A stretch of DNA of 64,000 bases from assembly GCA_049324695.1 (NCBI GenBank), contig JBMOMJ010000024.1:62001-126000 (forward strand), given 5' to 3'. This stretch comes from PMG-095 sp049324695. GTDB taxonomy: Bacteria > Myxococcota_A > Polyangia > Polyangiales > Polyangiaceae. The notes beneath the pieces were generated by a model. The model was not told the origin of the DNA. It worked only from the letters and a program-made list of their open reading frames with translations, and made no database searches. A program made the position numbers and the translations under genes. Positions 45,302 to 53,270 of the stretch are shown in pieces; positions within the stretch are counted from its first letter, which is position 1; each line of letters begins with the position of its first letter.

Positions 45302-46876
45302 ATGTCGCGCGCACTGAACGCTGCCGGTTGCATCTTGCTGATGGTAAGTCTTTCGCTCGGCTCGGCCTGCCGTCGTGCACCTGCGACGACGGAGTCCGAC
45401 GGAACCAATCGCAGCGCTACGGGCGTCATGGATGGCGAATCCGGTTTCGTTTATGCGGCTGCTCGCTGGCGACTAGCTACGTTCGCAGATCTGGACCGGG
45501 CCACCGTTTGGGTGTCACACATCGCGATTCGCCACGAGCAATCGGATCCGAGCTTTTTGCGCGCGCTGGATTGGCGACCCGACCCTCCCAACCCCAAGCG
45601 GAACATCGCGGACGCACTCAGCCTAGCGCAGCGCATAGCGAAAGAAGCTGCCGCTGATCCACAAAACTTCGCCGCGTTGGCGCGTAAGTACTCCGAAGAC
45701 ACGATTAGCCGCGATCGGGGCGGAGCGCTCGGCGGCGTTCGCGTGAGCCAGCTCGCGATCACCGGAATGCTCGACGCGATCGCCGCGTTGAAACCCGGGC
45801 AGGTCTCACAAGCGTTTCGGACACCGTACGGATTTCACATCGTGAAGCGAGAGGCGCCCCCACCCGAAGAACAGCTGGCGGGCGAACGCATCGTGATCGG
45901 CTACGAGAGCACACTCGGCCAGGCTCGTGAAGCGCGCCGGAACCGTGAACAGGCGCGGGTGCTCGCCGCACAGGTGGCAGCCGAGGCTCGAGCCAATCCT
46001 GAAGCTTTCAAGAGCTTGGTCGTAAAGTATTCCGATCACGCCGATCGCGCTCAGTTCGGTGACATGGGTGTCTTCTCCAGTCGAGATCCCGAATATTTAC
46101 CAGTGGAAATCGCCGAGCTCTCTCGGCTACGCGACGCTGAAATTTCGGATCCGATCGATAGCCGGTTCGGCTTCGAAATTCTGAAGCGCGTCAAGGCGGA
46201 GCCTCGAGCAGCCTACGCCATGACCGCAATCGAGCTCCGCTTCGATCCGACGGCAAGCGAAGGGCAATACGCCCATGACAACGTGCTCGCGTTGGCCAAT
46301 CAAATCCGCCTCGAGCTCGACGCCAATCCGGCGCGTTTCGAGGAGCTGCAAAAAAAGCACTGTTGCACCCGGGTCCAGCGCTGGACGCGCGGGCGAGGGC
46401 CGCTCGGCATGAGTGATCGTTTGGATGCGCTTGCCTTGGGCGAAATCGCGGCGAGCGCCATGCAATGGGATGAATTCCTGCTCATCCCGAAGCGCCTGGA
46501 TCCCGCCAGCTTACCCGCAGAACCGCCACGCTCGCTCGAGGTTCCGAACCCCGCTCACCCCGATTTCGATGCGCTGATCGACTTCAATGATCCGGGACAA
46601 ATCGCCGAAGCGGCGCGCTCGCTCGCGCAGTCGGTGAGCAAGCAGCGAGGGCTCCCCGCCAACACGATCGACGCGGTCGTCACGCCCCTGACTGCGCTCG
46701 CTGCACAGCTCGATCAACCGAGCGCGGATAGCAGTCGCGCACGTAGCGACATCTACGAGACAATCGCGGTGCTGAAGACGAACCTCGGCGCGGAGCAGTT
46801 CGCGCAGTTCCGCCAATTTGCGACGCGCTGGGCCGTCGACCGGCTCATGCCCCCCATCATGGAGCAGAGCCGTTGA
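45302..46876 (+). CDS. Parvulin-type (PpiC) peptidylprolyl isomerase lipoprotein
   Basis: The lipobox LSLGSACRR anchors the protein. At least two rotamase domains are seen: VWVSHIAIRHEQ to YSEDTISRDRGGALGG to FRTPYGFHIVKREA, and a second (YSDHADRAQFGDMGVFSSRD, ISDPIDSRFGFEILKR). A third, degenerate copy (TAIELRFDPTASEGQ, LQKKHCCTRVQRW) follows. SurA/PrsA-like proteins isomerise prolines during outer-membrane or secreted protein folding. The stop overlaps the next start by TTGA. Confidence 0.9.
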   Translation: MSRALNAAGCILLMVSLSLGSACRRAPATTESDGTNRSATGVMDGESGFVYAAARWRLATFADLDRATVWVSHIAIRHEQSDPSFLRALDWRPDPPNPKRNIADALSLAQRIAKEAAADPQNFAALARKYSEDTISRDRGGALGGVRVSQLAITGMLDAIAALKPGQVSQAFRTPYGFHIVKREAPPPEEQLAGERIVIGYESTLGQAREARRNREQARVLAAQVAAEARANPEAFKSLVVKYSDHADRAQFGDMGVFSSRDPEYLPVEIAELSRLRDAEISDPIDSRFGFEILKRVKAEPRAAYAMTAIELRFDPTASEGQYAHDNVLALANQIRLELDANPARFEELQKKHCCTRVQRWTRGRGPLGMSDRLDALALGEIAASAMQWDEFLLIPKRLDPASLPAEPPRSLEVPNPAHPDFDALIDFNDPGQIAEAARSLAQSVSKQRGLPANTIDAVVTPLTALAAQLDQPSADSSRARSDIYETIAVLKTNLGAEQFAQFRQFATRWAVDRLMPPIMEQSR

Positions 46877-47622
46877 GCCTGCGCGGTGGAGCGGAGCCGT
46901 CGAGCCTGCGCGTGCGTCTGCTTGGCGGGGGGCTCATCACAATCGGCCTGGCCCTGGCTGCGGTTACAGCTCACTTGGCGACCCAGCTCCGCGCGGAGCG
47001 AGCCGCCTTTACCAAAGCGCTCGCGCAGCAAGAGGAGCGGATCGCAGAACTGAATCGTCAGCTCACCGAAGCCCGCACCAACCAATCGCAGAACAGCTGG
47101 GTCGCGGCGCTCGCTTTGCGTCAGCGTGAAGACACTCCAACCACCAATGCGCAGCCCGCCAATGTGCCCGCGCCAGAGCCGGCAAGCGTCGACTTGAATG
47201 CCATTGACTCACCGGAAGGGCCCGTCACCCCCGATGAGCTCCTCGCAGCGCAGCGCTTCGAAGTCGATCGCCTGGAAAAGCAATTCAAAGAAGAACCTTT
47301 GGACGAAGCGTGGGCACCTGGCGCCACCAAACGCGTCGAAGAAGTATCCGCGCGTTTGCCGGCCGGAATGCGCCTCGAAAGAGTCTCCTGCCGCAGCAGC
47401 ATGTGCCGGGTGGAGCTATCCCATCGCGATCCGCAAACGCGCAACGAGAACCTGCGAGCGCTGGCCGCAGCATCGCCGTTTCAGGGAGGCATCTACGTCG
47501 ACGTCCCCGAAGACGCACGCAAGCCCAGCGTCGCCTACTTCTCGCGCCCGGGACACGAGCTCGCCGCCTTCGCCGATGCCGCTCCGCTTCTAACCGCGCC
47601 CGAGCTCACTCGCGGCGAATAG
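46873..47622 (+). CDS. Membrane protein with coiled coil and Cys-pair domain
   Basis: A TTG start has GGAG eight bases upstream and overlaps the PpiC stop. One membrane helix (GGGLITIGLALAAVTAHLAT) is followed by a coiled coil (ALAQQEERIAELNRQLTEAR) and a C-terminal domain (ERVSCRSSMCRVELSHRD) with two Cys. The family is not known to me, though similar RSSMCRVEL motifs occur in myxobacterial proteins. The coupling suggests it works with the isomerase. Confidence 0.75.
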   Translation: MSLRGGAEPSSLRVRLLGGGLITIGLALAAVTAHLATQLRAERAAFTKALAQQEERIAELNRQLTEARTNQSQNSWVAALALRQREDTPTTNAQPANVPAPEPASVDLNAIDSPEGPVTPDELLAAQRFEVDRLEKQFKEEPLDEAWAPGATKRVEEVSARLPAGMRLERVSCRSSMCRVELSHRDPQTRNENLRALAAASPFQGGIYVDVPEDARKPSVAYFSRPGHELAAFADAAPLLTAPELTRGE

Positions 47623-47651
47623 AACGTCTCGTTACAGCCGAAGCCACAACC

Positions 47652-48116
47652 TCAAGCCTGCGATGGTGGCGCGAACGGCTTCTTGTTGACCACCGCCAAA
47701 TCCCACCAGCGAAACGCCATCGCCATGGCCACGTCGAGCTCACGCGTCTCCTTGCACGCCTCGAGCGTCGCCGGAGGCATGCAATACGCGGCAATCGGAC
47801 ACGCCGCGAGCATGTGCAAAATCCCGTCTGAAAATCCGCCGCCCGCATAGGCCAGACACACCGGCATCCCCATCGCCTGCATGTCTTGAATCGCGTACGG
47901 AATCTTCTCGTCCACGGTGCCGACGCTATCTTGGTACTTGCACTCGATCGCAAACGCAGTGCCGGAAGCGGCGTGCACCACGAACACGTCCACGTGGCGA
48001 TTCTTCCCAATGATGGTCTTGCCGAACGACACTTCGCGATACACCACCACGCCTCGCACCGCAAAGTTCTTCAGCACGTAAGCTGCGATGCGATCTGCGT
48101 ACTCATTCCCTGTCAT
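47652..48116 (-). CDS. PD-(D/E)XK nuclease-like protein, probable restriction partner
   Basis: A 154-residue protein with the nuclease core: KNRHVDVFVVHAASG (acidic residue) and FAIECKYQDSVGTVDEK (E-x-K motif), followed by Gly-rich AYAGGGFSDG. This is the PD-(D/E)XK fold used by many restriction and repair enzymes. It lies 10 bases downstream of a beta-class DNA methyltransferase, so a small type II-like restriction-modification pair is inferred. The size is smaller than most type II enzymes. Confidence 0.82.
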   Translation of the reverse strand: MTGNEYADRIAAYVLKNFAVRGVVVYREVSFGKTIIGKNRHVDVFVVHAASGTAFAIECKYQDSVGTVDEKIPYAIQDMQAMGMPVCLAYAGGGFSDGILHMLAACPIAAYCMPPATLEACKETRELDVAMAMAFRWWDLAVVNKKPFAPPSQA

Positions 48117-48126
48117 GCTCCACCCA

Positions 48127-48909
48127 TCATCCCGAAGCCGCCGGGAGGGTCAAGCCAAGAGGGGGCTGCACCGCCAGCACATGCCCCTCCTCTCCCCCGG
48201 CCTCGACGAGACGATTGCGAGCCAACGACAGCGACTCCGTCGCCAGATCGTTCCCAGCGAAGCGCCTTGCCAAGCGTAGTGCAGCAACGCCAGTCGACGC
48301 CGAACCCATGAACGGATCCACCACGATTGCGCCTTCTTCACTGCTCTGGCTAATCAACGTCTCACTGAGCGCAACCGGCTTCTCCGCTGGATACCCAGAA
48401 CGAACACGCGGCACCGTAATGATGTCGGGCACACCCAAGTCCTTCAAGCGGCGCTTGCCTTTCTCGAAGAACAACACGAACTCGTAACGCGCGCGGTAAT
48501 GGTATCCCATGCCTATTGAAATTTTGTCCCACACCAATGGCTTCCAAAAGCGAAAGCCTGCTGCCTCGGCGACGGGCTTGGCGATGAATGCCGTCTCCGA
48601 ATCACACACGAGGTAGAAGTGTGAGTGGCGACGCAGGACGCGATAGATCTCTGCGAACAGCTCGGGGAAGCGTGCGTTCGGGAAGATGCGAAACCACGCG
48701 TTGCTGGAGGCTGCACTCACCTTCAAGCGCGTGGTGGTTCCAATCGCGCGATGCTTTTCGAGCGACTCGTACGGTGGATCGGTAATCACCAAATCCACCG
48801 AGTCCGAGGGGAGCGACCGCAGCCACTCGACCGCATCGCTCCGGAAGAGCTGGAAGGTTCCGCAGCGGTTCACGGTGGCGAATCTACACAGTTGTTCAGT
48901 GATCGACAA
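48127..48909 (-). CDS. DNA (N4/N6) methyltransferase, beta class
   Basis: Catalytic motif IV (VDLVITDPPYESL) is near the N-terminus and AdoMet motif I (DPFMGSASTGVAALRLARRF) near the C-terminus, the order of beta-class amino-methyltransferases. A target-recognition part lies between. Modifies adenine N6 or cytosine N4. The TTG start at 48909 is used; a GTG at 48870 is also possible. Forms a two-gene unit with the PD-(D/E)XK protein. Confidence 0.9.
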   Translation of the reverse strand: MSITEQLCRFATVNRCGTFQLFRSDAVEWLRSLPSDSVDLVITDPPYESLEKHRAIGTTTRLKVSAASSNAWFRIFPNARFPELFAEIYRVLRRHSHFYLVCDSETAFIAKPVAEAAGFRFWKPLVWDKISIGMGYHYRARYEFVLFFEKGKRRLKDLGVPDIITVPRVRSGYPAEKPVALSETLISQSSEEGAIVVDPFMGSASTGVAALRLARRFAGNDLATESLSLARNRLVEAGGEEGHVLAVQPPLGLTLPAASG

Positions 48910-48998
48910 GCCTGCCGGAAGCGTGCCGGACAGTTAATGTCATAGCGGCGCGCCGCTCCAAGGCGTTCACTCGGCCGACGCGCTGCTCGACATGGATG

Positions 48999-49370
48999 CT
49001 ACGCGCTGGGCTGATCTGGAAGCGGCTTGACCAAACCGATCAGGTGACCTTCGGGATCCTCGAAGAGCGCGAGCAACGGACCACCCTTCTTTTGAGTAGG
49101 TGGCAGCACGACGCGCCCACCCAATTGCTTGGCGCGCTCGAGACTCGCATCCAGATCATCCGACGCGACGTAGAAGGTCACACCTGGGCGTGCACCAGCC
49201 GACGTTGGCCCGATTCCGCCCGGAATTCCCTTCTTAGTGCCAGTGTCCACCATGCCGTAGCGCATGGGATTTTGGGCGTCGATCTTCCAGCCGAACAGCT
49301 CCGAATAGAAACGGTTCAGCTTGCTCTCGTCGTTGCCCAAGACCTCGAACCAAACAACCGGGTGCTGCAT
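48999..49370 (-). CDS. VOC-family (glyoxalase/bleomycin resistance-like) protein
   Basis: A single VOC module: VVWFEVLGNDESKLNRFYSE and the paired half ARPGVTFYVASDDLDASLER, ending LFEDPEGHLIGLV. Metal-site His and Glu positions are partly visible (first His near residue 3, Glu in DPEGH). The 123-residue size fits a homodimer. AGGAG eight bases upstream supports the start. Specific substrate unknown. Confidence 0.88.
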   Translation of the reverse strand: MQHPVVWFEVLGNDESKLNRFYSELFGWKIDAQNPMRYGMVDTGTKKGIPGGIGPTSAGARPGVTFYVASDDLDASLERAKQLGGRVVLPPTQKKGGPLLALFEDPEGHLIGLVKPLPDQPSA

Positions 49371-49563
49371 GATGCTTCTCCTACTTGCTGTCGCGCGCGT
49401 TGCGCTCGCGTGGAGGCGGTGGCCTCACGAGCGATATGTGTAGGCGCGCGCAGTGACAGCGTATTGTCAGTGAATCCACCGCCGACTCTCGCGCATGGGA
49501 ACCTGGCCGGCGCACTCCTGTCGAACCCGAAACTCCCACTGTTTCGAGCTATCTGGAGGGACC

Positions 49564-50103
49564 ATGGCAACCATTCAGGTCGAGAGCGGGTCGCATCGCG
49601 GCCGCGCGCTCGATCACGATCTTCCACTGCTTCCGTTCATCGATTTCATGCTCTGCCTCGTTGCGTTCCTGCTGCTGACAGCGCAGTGGAGCCAAATGGG
49701 CCGCCTGCAAGCAGTTGGCAGCGGACCTGACAACGAGCCGGTCACACCAACCGACAATAAGACACTCCACCTCACGGTTAAAGAGGACGTGTTTCACCTG
49801 GCTTGGCGCGATGGATCAACCGTGATCGATACGCAAGACGTGCCGCGCAAGGCAGTGTTCACGGCGGACAACGCTCCGCACTACCCAGACCTCGCCGCAA
49901 GTTTGAAAACAGCGTGGGCGAGCAAAGGTGTTCATCGCGCCGCAAGCGATCCGAAGCAGGATCGCGCCGTGTTACACACTTCGAATGCTCTCGACTTCGG
50001 CGAAGTAGCGGCGGTAATGGATGCGCTTTCGGCGCCGACGCGGCGTTTGGACGGCGCGCGCAAAGACATCCCAGCGTTCTCCGTGAGCTTCGCCACGGAC
50101 TAA
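49564..50103 (+). CDS. ExbD/TolR-like protein without a visible ExbB partner
   Basis: GGAGGG precedes the ATG. One N-terminal membrane helix contains the ExbD/TolR signature with the Asp in PLLPFIDFMLCLVAFLLL. The rest is a periplasmic domain (HLTVKEDVFHLAWRDGS, ALDFGEVAAVMDALSAP). ExbD works with ExbB/TolQ in proton-driven energy transfer; no ExbB is seen in this window. The family assignment rests on the single helix and the periplasmic pattern. Confidence 0.8.
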   Translation: MATIQVESGSHRGRALDHDLPLLPFIDFMLCLVAFLLLTAQWSQMGRLQAVGSGPDNEPVTPTDNKTLHLTVKEDVFHLAWRDGSTVIDTQDVPRKAVFTADNAPHYPDLAASLKTAWASKGVHRAASDPKQDRAVLHTSNALDFGEVAAVMDALSAPTRRLDGARKDIPAFSVSFATD

Positions 50104-50125
50104 TGCCGCGCGGGCGAGCCCGCCG

Positions 50126-50192
50126 AGCACTGACAAAGCGCCAGCACTGACAAAGCGCCAGCACTGACAAAGCGCCAGCACTGACAAGCGCC
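50126..50192. repeat. Four tandem copies of a 17-bp repeat
   Basis: Unit AGCACTGACAAAGCGCC at 50126, 50143, 50160 and 50177; the last copy lacks one A. A short duplicated GAGCGCCGGC follows. It lies between the converging ExbD-like and AhpD-like genes and has no unique spacers. Confidence 0.9.
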
Positions 50193-50242
50193 GAGCGCCG
50201 GCGAGCGCCGGCGACTCAGCGCCCGCCAGCATGAACCATCAC

Positions 50243-50701
50243 TCAGCCGTGTTGACCAACCTTGTAGCTGCCGACATCAGCGCCGAGAGCCACGGCGAGC
50301 CGATTCCAGGAATTGATGGCAACGATCACGAAGGTGAGGTCAACCACTTCTTTTTCCGAGAAGTGAGCTCGCACTGCCGCAACGTCGGCATCGGACACTC
50401 CGTGTGCAGAGAGCTGCGTCACGACTTCGGTGTATGCCAGCGCCGCGCGTTCACGAGCGTTGAAGTACGGTGTCTCGCGCCACACTGCTACGCCATACAG
50501 CCGCTGCTCGGTTTCGCCGGCCGCACGCGCATCTTTGCTATGCATGTCGATGCAGTACGCGCAACCATTGATGTAGGACGCGCGCATCTTCATGAGGCGA
50601 ACCAAACCGTGGTCGAGCCCGCATTCGCGCACGTAGCGCTCCAAGCGGAACAGCGCCTGCAAGGGTTCGGTCGTGGAAGCGTAGTCGATTCGTTTGGTCA
50701 T
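50243..50701 (-). CDS. AhpD-like carboxymuconolactone decarboxylase-family protein
   Basis: The family signature with the redox pair is intact: KMRASYINGCAYCIDMHSKD, CxxC followed by a His three residues later. The fold is the alkylhydroperoxidase D-type helical bundle. It is divergent from an ECF41 sigma gene, and a match to the ECF41 promoter lies 35 bases before its ATG; ECF41 factors are known to be linked with such genes. Role probably in redox or antioxidant metabolism. Confidence 0.92.
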   Translation of the reverse strand: MTKRIDYASTTEPLQALFRLERYVRECGLDHGLVRLMKMRASYINGCAYCIDMHSKDARAAGETEQRLYGVAVWRETPYFNARERAALAYTEVVTQLSAHGVSDADVAAVRAHFSEKEVVDLTFVIVAINSWNRLAVALGADVGSYKVGQHG

Positions 50702-50735
50702 GATTCCTCGTGGTATCGAGTGCTTTCAGGACCAA

Positions 50736-50761
50736 GACGGGCGACGTAGGGGCTTGTGACA
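50736..50761 (-). promoter_or_regulatory. Candidate ECF41 promoter for the AhpD-like gene
   Basis: On the minus strand, TGTCACA (50761-50755) and CGTC (50739-50736) are separated by 15 bases. They sit about 35 bases before the ATG of the AhpD-like gene. This agrees with the known ECF41 promoter (-35 TGTCACA, -10 CGTC). The sigma gene starts about 75 bases away on the other strand. Confidence 0.8.
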
Positions 50762-50836
50762 GAAAATCTTCGCGGCCCGTCTGTGGGCCGAACCCCCATC
50801 TCGACGTCGCCGGCCGGCGCGCTACATAGTGCGAGG

Positions 50837-51832
50837 ATGCAGTCGGAAGCCCCATCGAGCTCGTCGCCCGGCCCGCCCGCACTCGGCTCCTCCGCTCTTC
50901 ACGCTTCGACCTTCCGTGAGTTCGAAGCCCTGCGTTCGCGCTTGATGGGCATTGCCTATCGCATGCTCGGCAGCGTTGCCGACGCCGAGGACGTTTTGCA
51001 GGAAGCGTACCTGCGTTGGCACGAAACCGAGCACGGCAGCATCCAGAATGGCGAGGCCTGGTTGGTCGCGGTGACCACGCGTCTCAGTATCGATCGGGCA
51101 CGTCGTGCCACCACCGAGCGAGCTCGCTACGCGGGGCCATGGCTCCCAACGCCAATCGCCACTGAGGAGGGCTCGAACCCTGGATGGAACGTCGAGCGCA
51201 GCGATCGGCTCAGCGTTGCGTTCTTGTTGATGTTGGAGCAACTGTCCGCGGTCGAGCGCGCCGTGTTCGTGCTGCGCGAAGTGTTCGAGTACGACTATGT
51301 GCTCATCGCCAGCGCGATTGGCAAGAGTGAAGCGGCTACACGCCAGCTGCTTCATCGCGCGCGCGAACGCGTACACGCCGCCGAACAGCGCGCAGACAAA
51401 GCCGTGATAGGTCCCTTGGGCAGCCAGCGCGAAGCCATGCGCGGGCTATTGCAGCGCTTCCTCACCGCGCTGGAGCATGGCGATCGCGATTCGATGTTGG
51501 CGCTGTTGAGCCCGGACGTGAAGCTCACTTCGGACGGCGGCGGTAAGGTCTCGGCGGCGCGCAAGACCGTCGTGGGTGCGGACCGGGTAGTGCGCTTGTT
51601 TCTGGGGCTGCGCAACAAGCATGTCTTTGCCCGCGAATATCGTTTGGTCGAGCTGAACGGCGCGCCCGCGTGGCTGAGCTCGCTCGACGGCTCGACGTTC
51701 GCGAGCACCATCGTGCAGTGCGACGGCCAACACATCACCGCGTTTTATCGGGTCCTGAATCCGGATAAACTCGCGAGTCTGCGGCGCTCGGTTTGTGGGG
51801 GCGGCACGCGCCGCCCCCCTCTTCCGAAGTGA
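50837..51832 (+). CDS. ECF41-type sigma factor with C-terminal SnoaL-like domain
   Basis: Sigma regions 2 (RSRLMGIAYRMLGSVADAED) and 4 (LSAVERAVFVLREVFEYDYV, then GKSEAATRQLLHRARERVHA) are followed by a C-terminal SnoaL-like domain of about 110 residues. The ECF41 hallmark WLPEP is WLPTP here, and NPDKL is present near the end (RVLNPDKLASL). In this group the extension controls sigma activity in place of an anti-sigma factor. The final residues (SVCGGGTRRPPL) are encoded by a repeat element. ATG 50837 is chosen; the frame is open further upstream. Confidence 0.93.
   Translation: MQSEAPSSSSPGPPALGSSALHASTFREFEALRSRLMGIAYRMLGSVADAEDVLQEAYLRWHETEHGSIQNGEAWLVAVTTRLSIDRARRATTERARYAGPWLPTPIATEEGSNPGWNVERSDRLSVAFLLMLEQLSAVERAVFVLREVFEYDYVLIASAIGKSEAATRQLLHRARERVHAAEQRADKAVIGPLGSQREAMRGLLQRFLTALEHGDRDSMLALLSPDVKLTSDGGGKVSAARKTVVGADRVVRLFLGLRNKHVFAREYRLVELNGAPAWLSSLDGSTFASTIVQCDGQHITAFYRVLNPDKLASLRRSVCGGGTRRPPLPK
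51780..51813. repeat. 34-bp direct repeat, copy 1 (inside the ECF41 gene end)
   Basis: Identical to the copy at 51890-51923, with a spacing of 110 bases. Together with the bases just after, it forms a 9-bp GC-rich hairpin (GGGGGCGGC and GCCGCCCCC). Confidence 0.9.
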
Positions 51833-51843
51833 ATTCGGAAGAG
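51819..51843 (+). terminator. Perfect 10-bp stem-loop at the ECF41 stop codon
   Basis: CTCTTCCGAA pairs with TTCGGAAGAG around a five-base loop that contains part of the stop codon. It follows directly after the GC hairpin of the repeat. There is no T-run. Confidence 0.6.
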
Positions 51844-51889
51844 ACTCCCCCCACGCGGGTACTCTGCACGAATGCGTTTTCCGCAAATG

Positions 51890-51923
51890 TGCGGCGCTCG
51901 GTTTGTGGGGGCGGCACGCGCCG
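51890..51923. repeat. 34-bp direct repeat, copy 2 (before the aminotransferase gene)
   Basis: Exact copy of 51780-51813, located about 50 bases before the start of the aminotransferase gene, in its leader region. Only a short version of the hairpin can form here because the following bases differ. Confidence 0.9.
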
Positions 51924-51974
51924 AAAGTGCGTTATCGCCGCGAGGGATGGTGTAGAGTCTGCCGGGTGGAGAGA

Positions 51975-53270
51975 GTGGACTCCATCCTTCGTCACGGGTT
52001 CGCGGACTTCCGTGACTACGTAAACCCCGTCATTTACAAACGCGCGGAGTTTGCGCGCGAGCCCATACGTTTCGCTCGCGTCGTCGACGGCCGCCTGGAG
52101 CTCGAAGATGGTCGGCTGGTGGAGGACTTCCACGGCACGCAGGCCTTCGGACATCGGCACCCCTACATCGCTGAATGCATTCGCGAGTTCTTGGCCAGCG
52201 ATCATCCGAACTGGTTTCCATCGCGCATCAATCCGTTCGCAGGGCGCCTGGCGCGGCGCTTGTGCGAGCGTTCTGGTCACTACAGCAACGTCTTTTTCGC
52301 TTGCACCGGCAGCGACGGTGTGGAGGCGGCGTTGAAGCTCGCGCGCGCAGCAACACGGCGGCCACGTTTGCTGGCGCTCGAACGCGCGTACCACGGCTGC
52401 GCGGTGGGCAGCGTCTCCATGATGCACACAGGCCCGTTCACGAAACCGTTCGAGCCATTGCTAGCGGACGTGACACGCCTGCCGTTCAATGACGTCGACG
52501 CCTTGGCCAAAGCGCTCGCCGAAGGAGACGTCGCGGCGCTTTTCGTGGAACCAATTCAAGGTGAAGGCGGGTTGCGCGCCTTGTCCCCCGCTTTCATCGA
52601 CGCCGCTTGCGAGTTGACGCAGCGGTACGGCAGTTTGCTCGTGGCGGACGAGGTGCAAACTGGCTTCGGTCGCTCCGGCGCATTTTTGCGGACCACCGAG
52701 TGGCCGCGCCGTCCTGACGCAGTTATTTTGGGGAAGCAGCTTGGCGGCGGCCTGATGCCCATCTCAGCGCTGCTGAGCTCGCGCGCTTTGTTCGAACGCG
52801 CCTACGGCAACGATTTCGAAGACGGCGAAGCCCACAACATGACCATGGGCTACAACGCCCTCGGCGCCGTAGCCGCACTTGCGGCGCTCGACTTGCTCAC
52901 TCACGAGCTCGTCGAGAGCATTGCCGCACGCGGCGCGCACTTACTCGAGGCGTTGAATCGCCGCTTGCGCGAAAGCGAACTTTTCGTCGAGGCGCGCGGC
53001 AGCGGTTTCATGCTCGGCCTGGAGCTGCGTCAGCCCGACCACCCCTGGCTGTCTTTCGAACAGTTCGGGATCCCGGCCTGGGATGGGCGCCCTTTGATCG
53101 CGCCGCTGCTGTGTGCGCGGCTGTACCGGCGCGGCTACTATTGTTTCCCGTGTGGGCACGATTGGAGCGTGGTGCGCATTCAGCCTCGCTTTTCGATCGA
53201 AGACGAAACGCTGCAAGCCTTCGTGAGCGCCGTGCGTGAGGAGCTCGCGCGGATCGAGGAGGTCGCTTGA
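51975..53270 (+). CDS. Class III PLP-dependent aminotransferase
   Basis: Typical class III motifs: substrate-side FHGTQAFGHRHPYIAE, FACTGSDGVEAALKLARAA, the PLP-binding Asp in LLVADEVQTGFGRSG, and the Schiff-base Lys in ILGKQLGGGLMPISALL. The family transfers amino groups from ornithine, alanine, lysine or amino acids to aldehydes or ketones. The start is uncertain: GTG 51975 (SD GGAGA just upstream) or GTG 51966. The stop overlaps the radical SAM start by TTGA. Confidence 0.9.
   Translation: MDSILRHGFADFRDYVNPVIYKRAEFAREPIRFARVVDGRLELEDGRLVEDFHGTQAFGHRHPYIAECIREFLASDHPNWFPSRINPFAGRLARRLCERSGHYSNVFFACTGSDGVEAALKLARAATRRPRLLALERAYHGCAVGSVSMMHTGPFTKPFEPLLADVTRLPFNDVDALAKALAEGDVAALFVEPIQGEGGLRALSPAFIDAACELTQRYGSLLVADEVQTGFGRSGAFLRTTEWPRRPDAVILGKQLGGGLMPISALLSSRALFERAYGNDFEDGEAHNMTMGYNALGAVAALAALDLLTHELVESIAARGAHLLEALNRRLRESELFVEARGSGFMLGLELRQPDHPWLSFEQFGIPAWDGRPLIAPLLCARLYRRGYYCFPCGHDWSVVRIQPRFSIEDETLQAFVSAVREELARIEEVA

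Noticed and set aside
50126..50192. Possible CRISPR array
   Set aside because: The 17-bp units are directly adjacent with no unique spacers and no cas gene is near.
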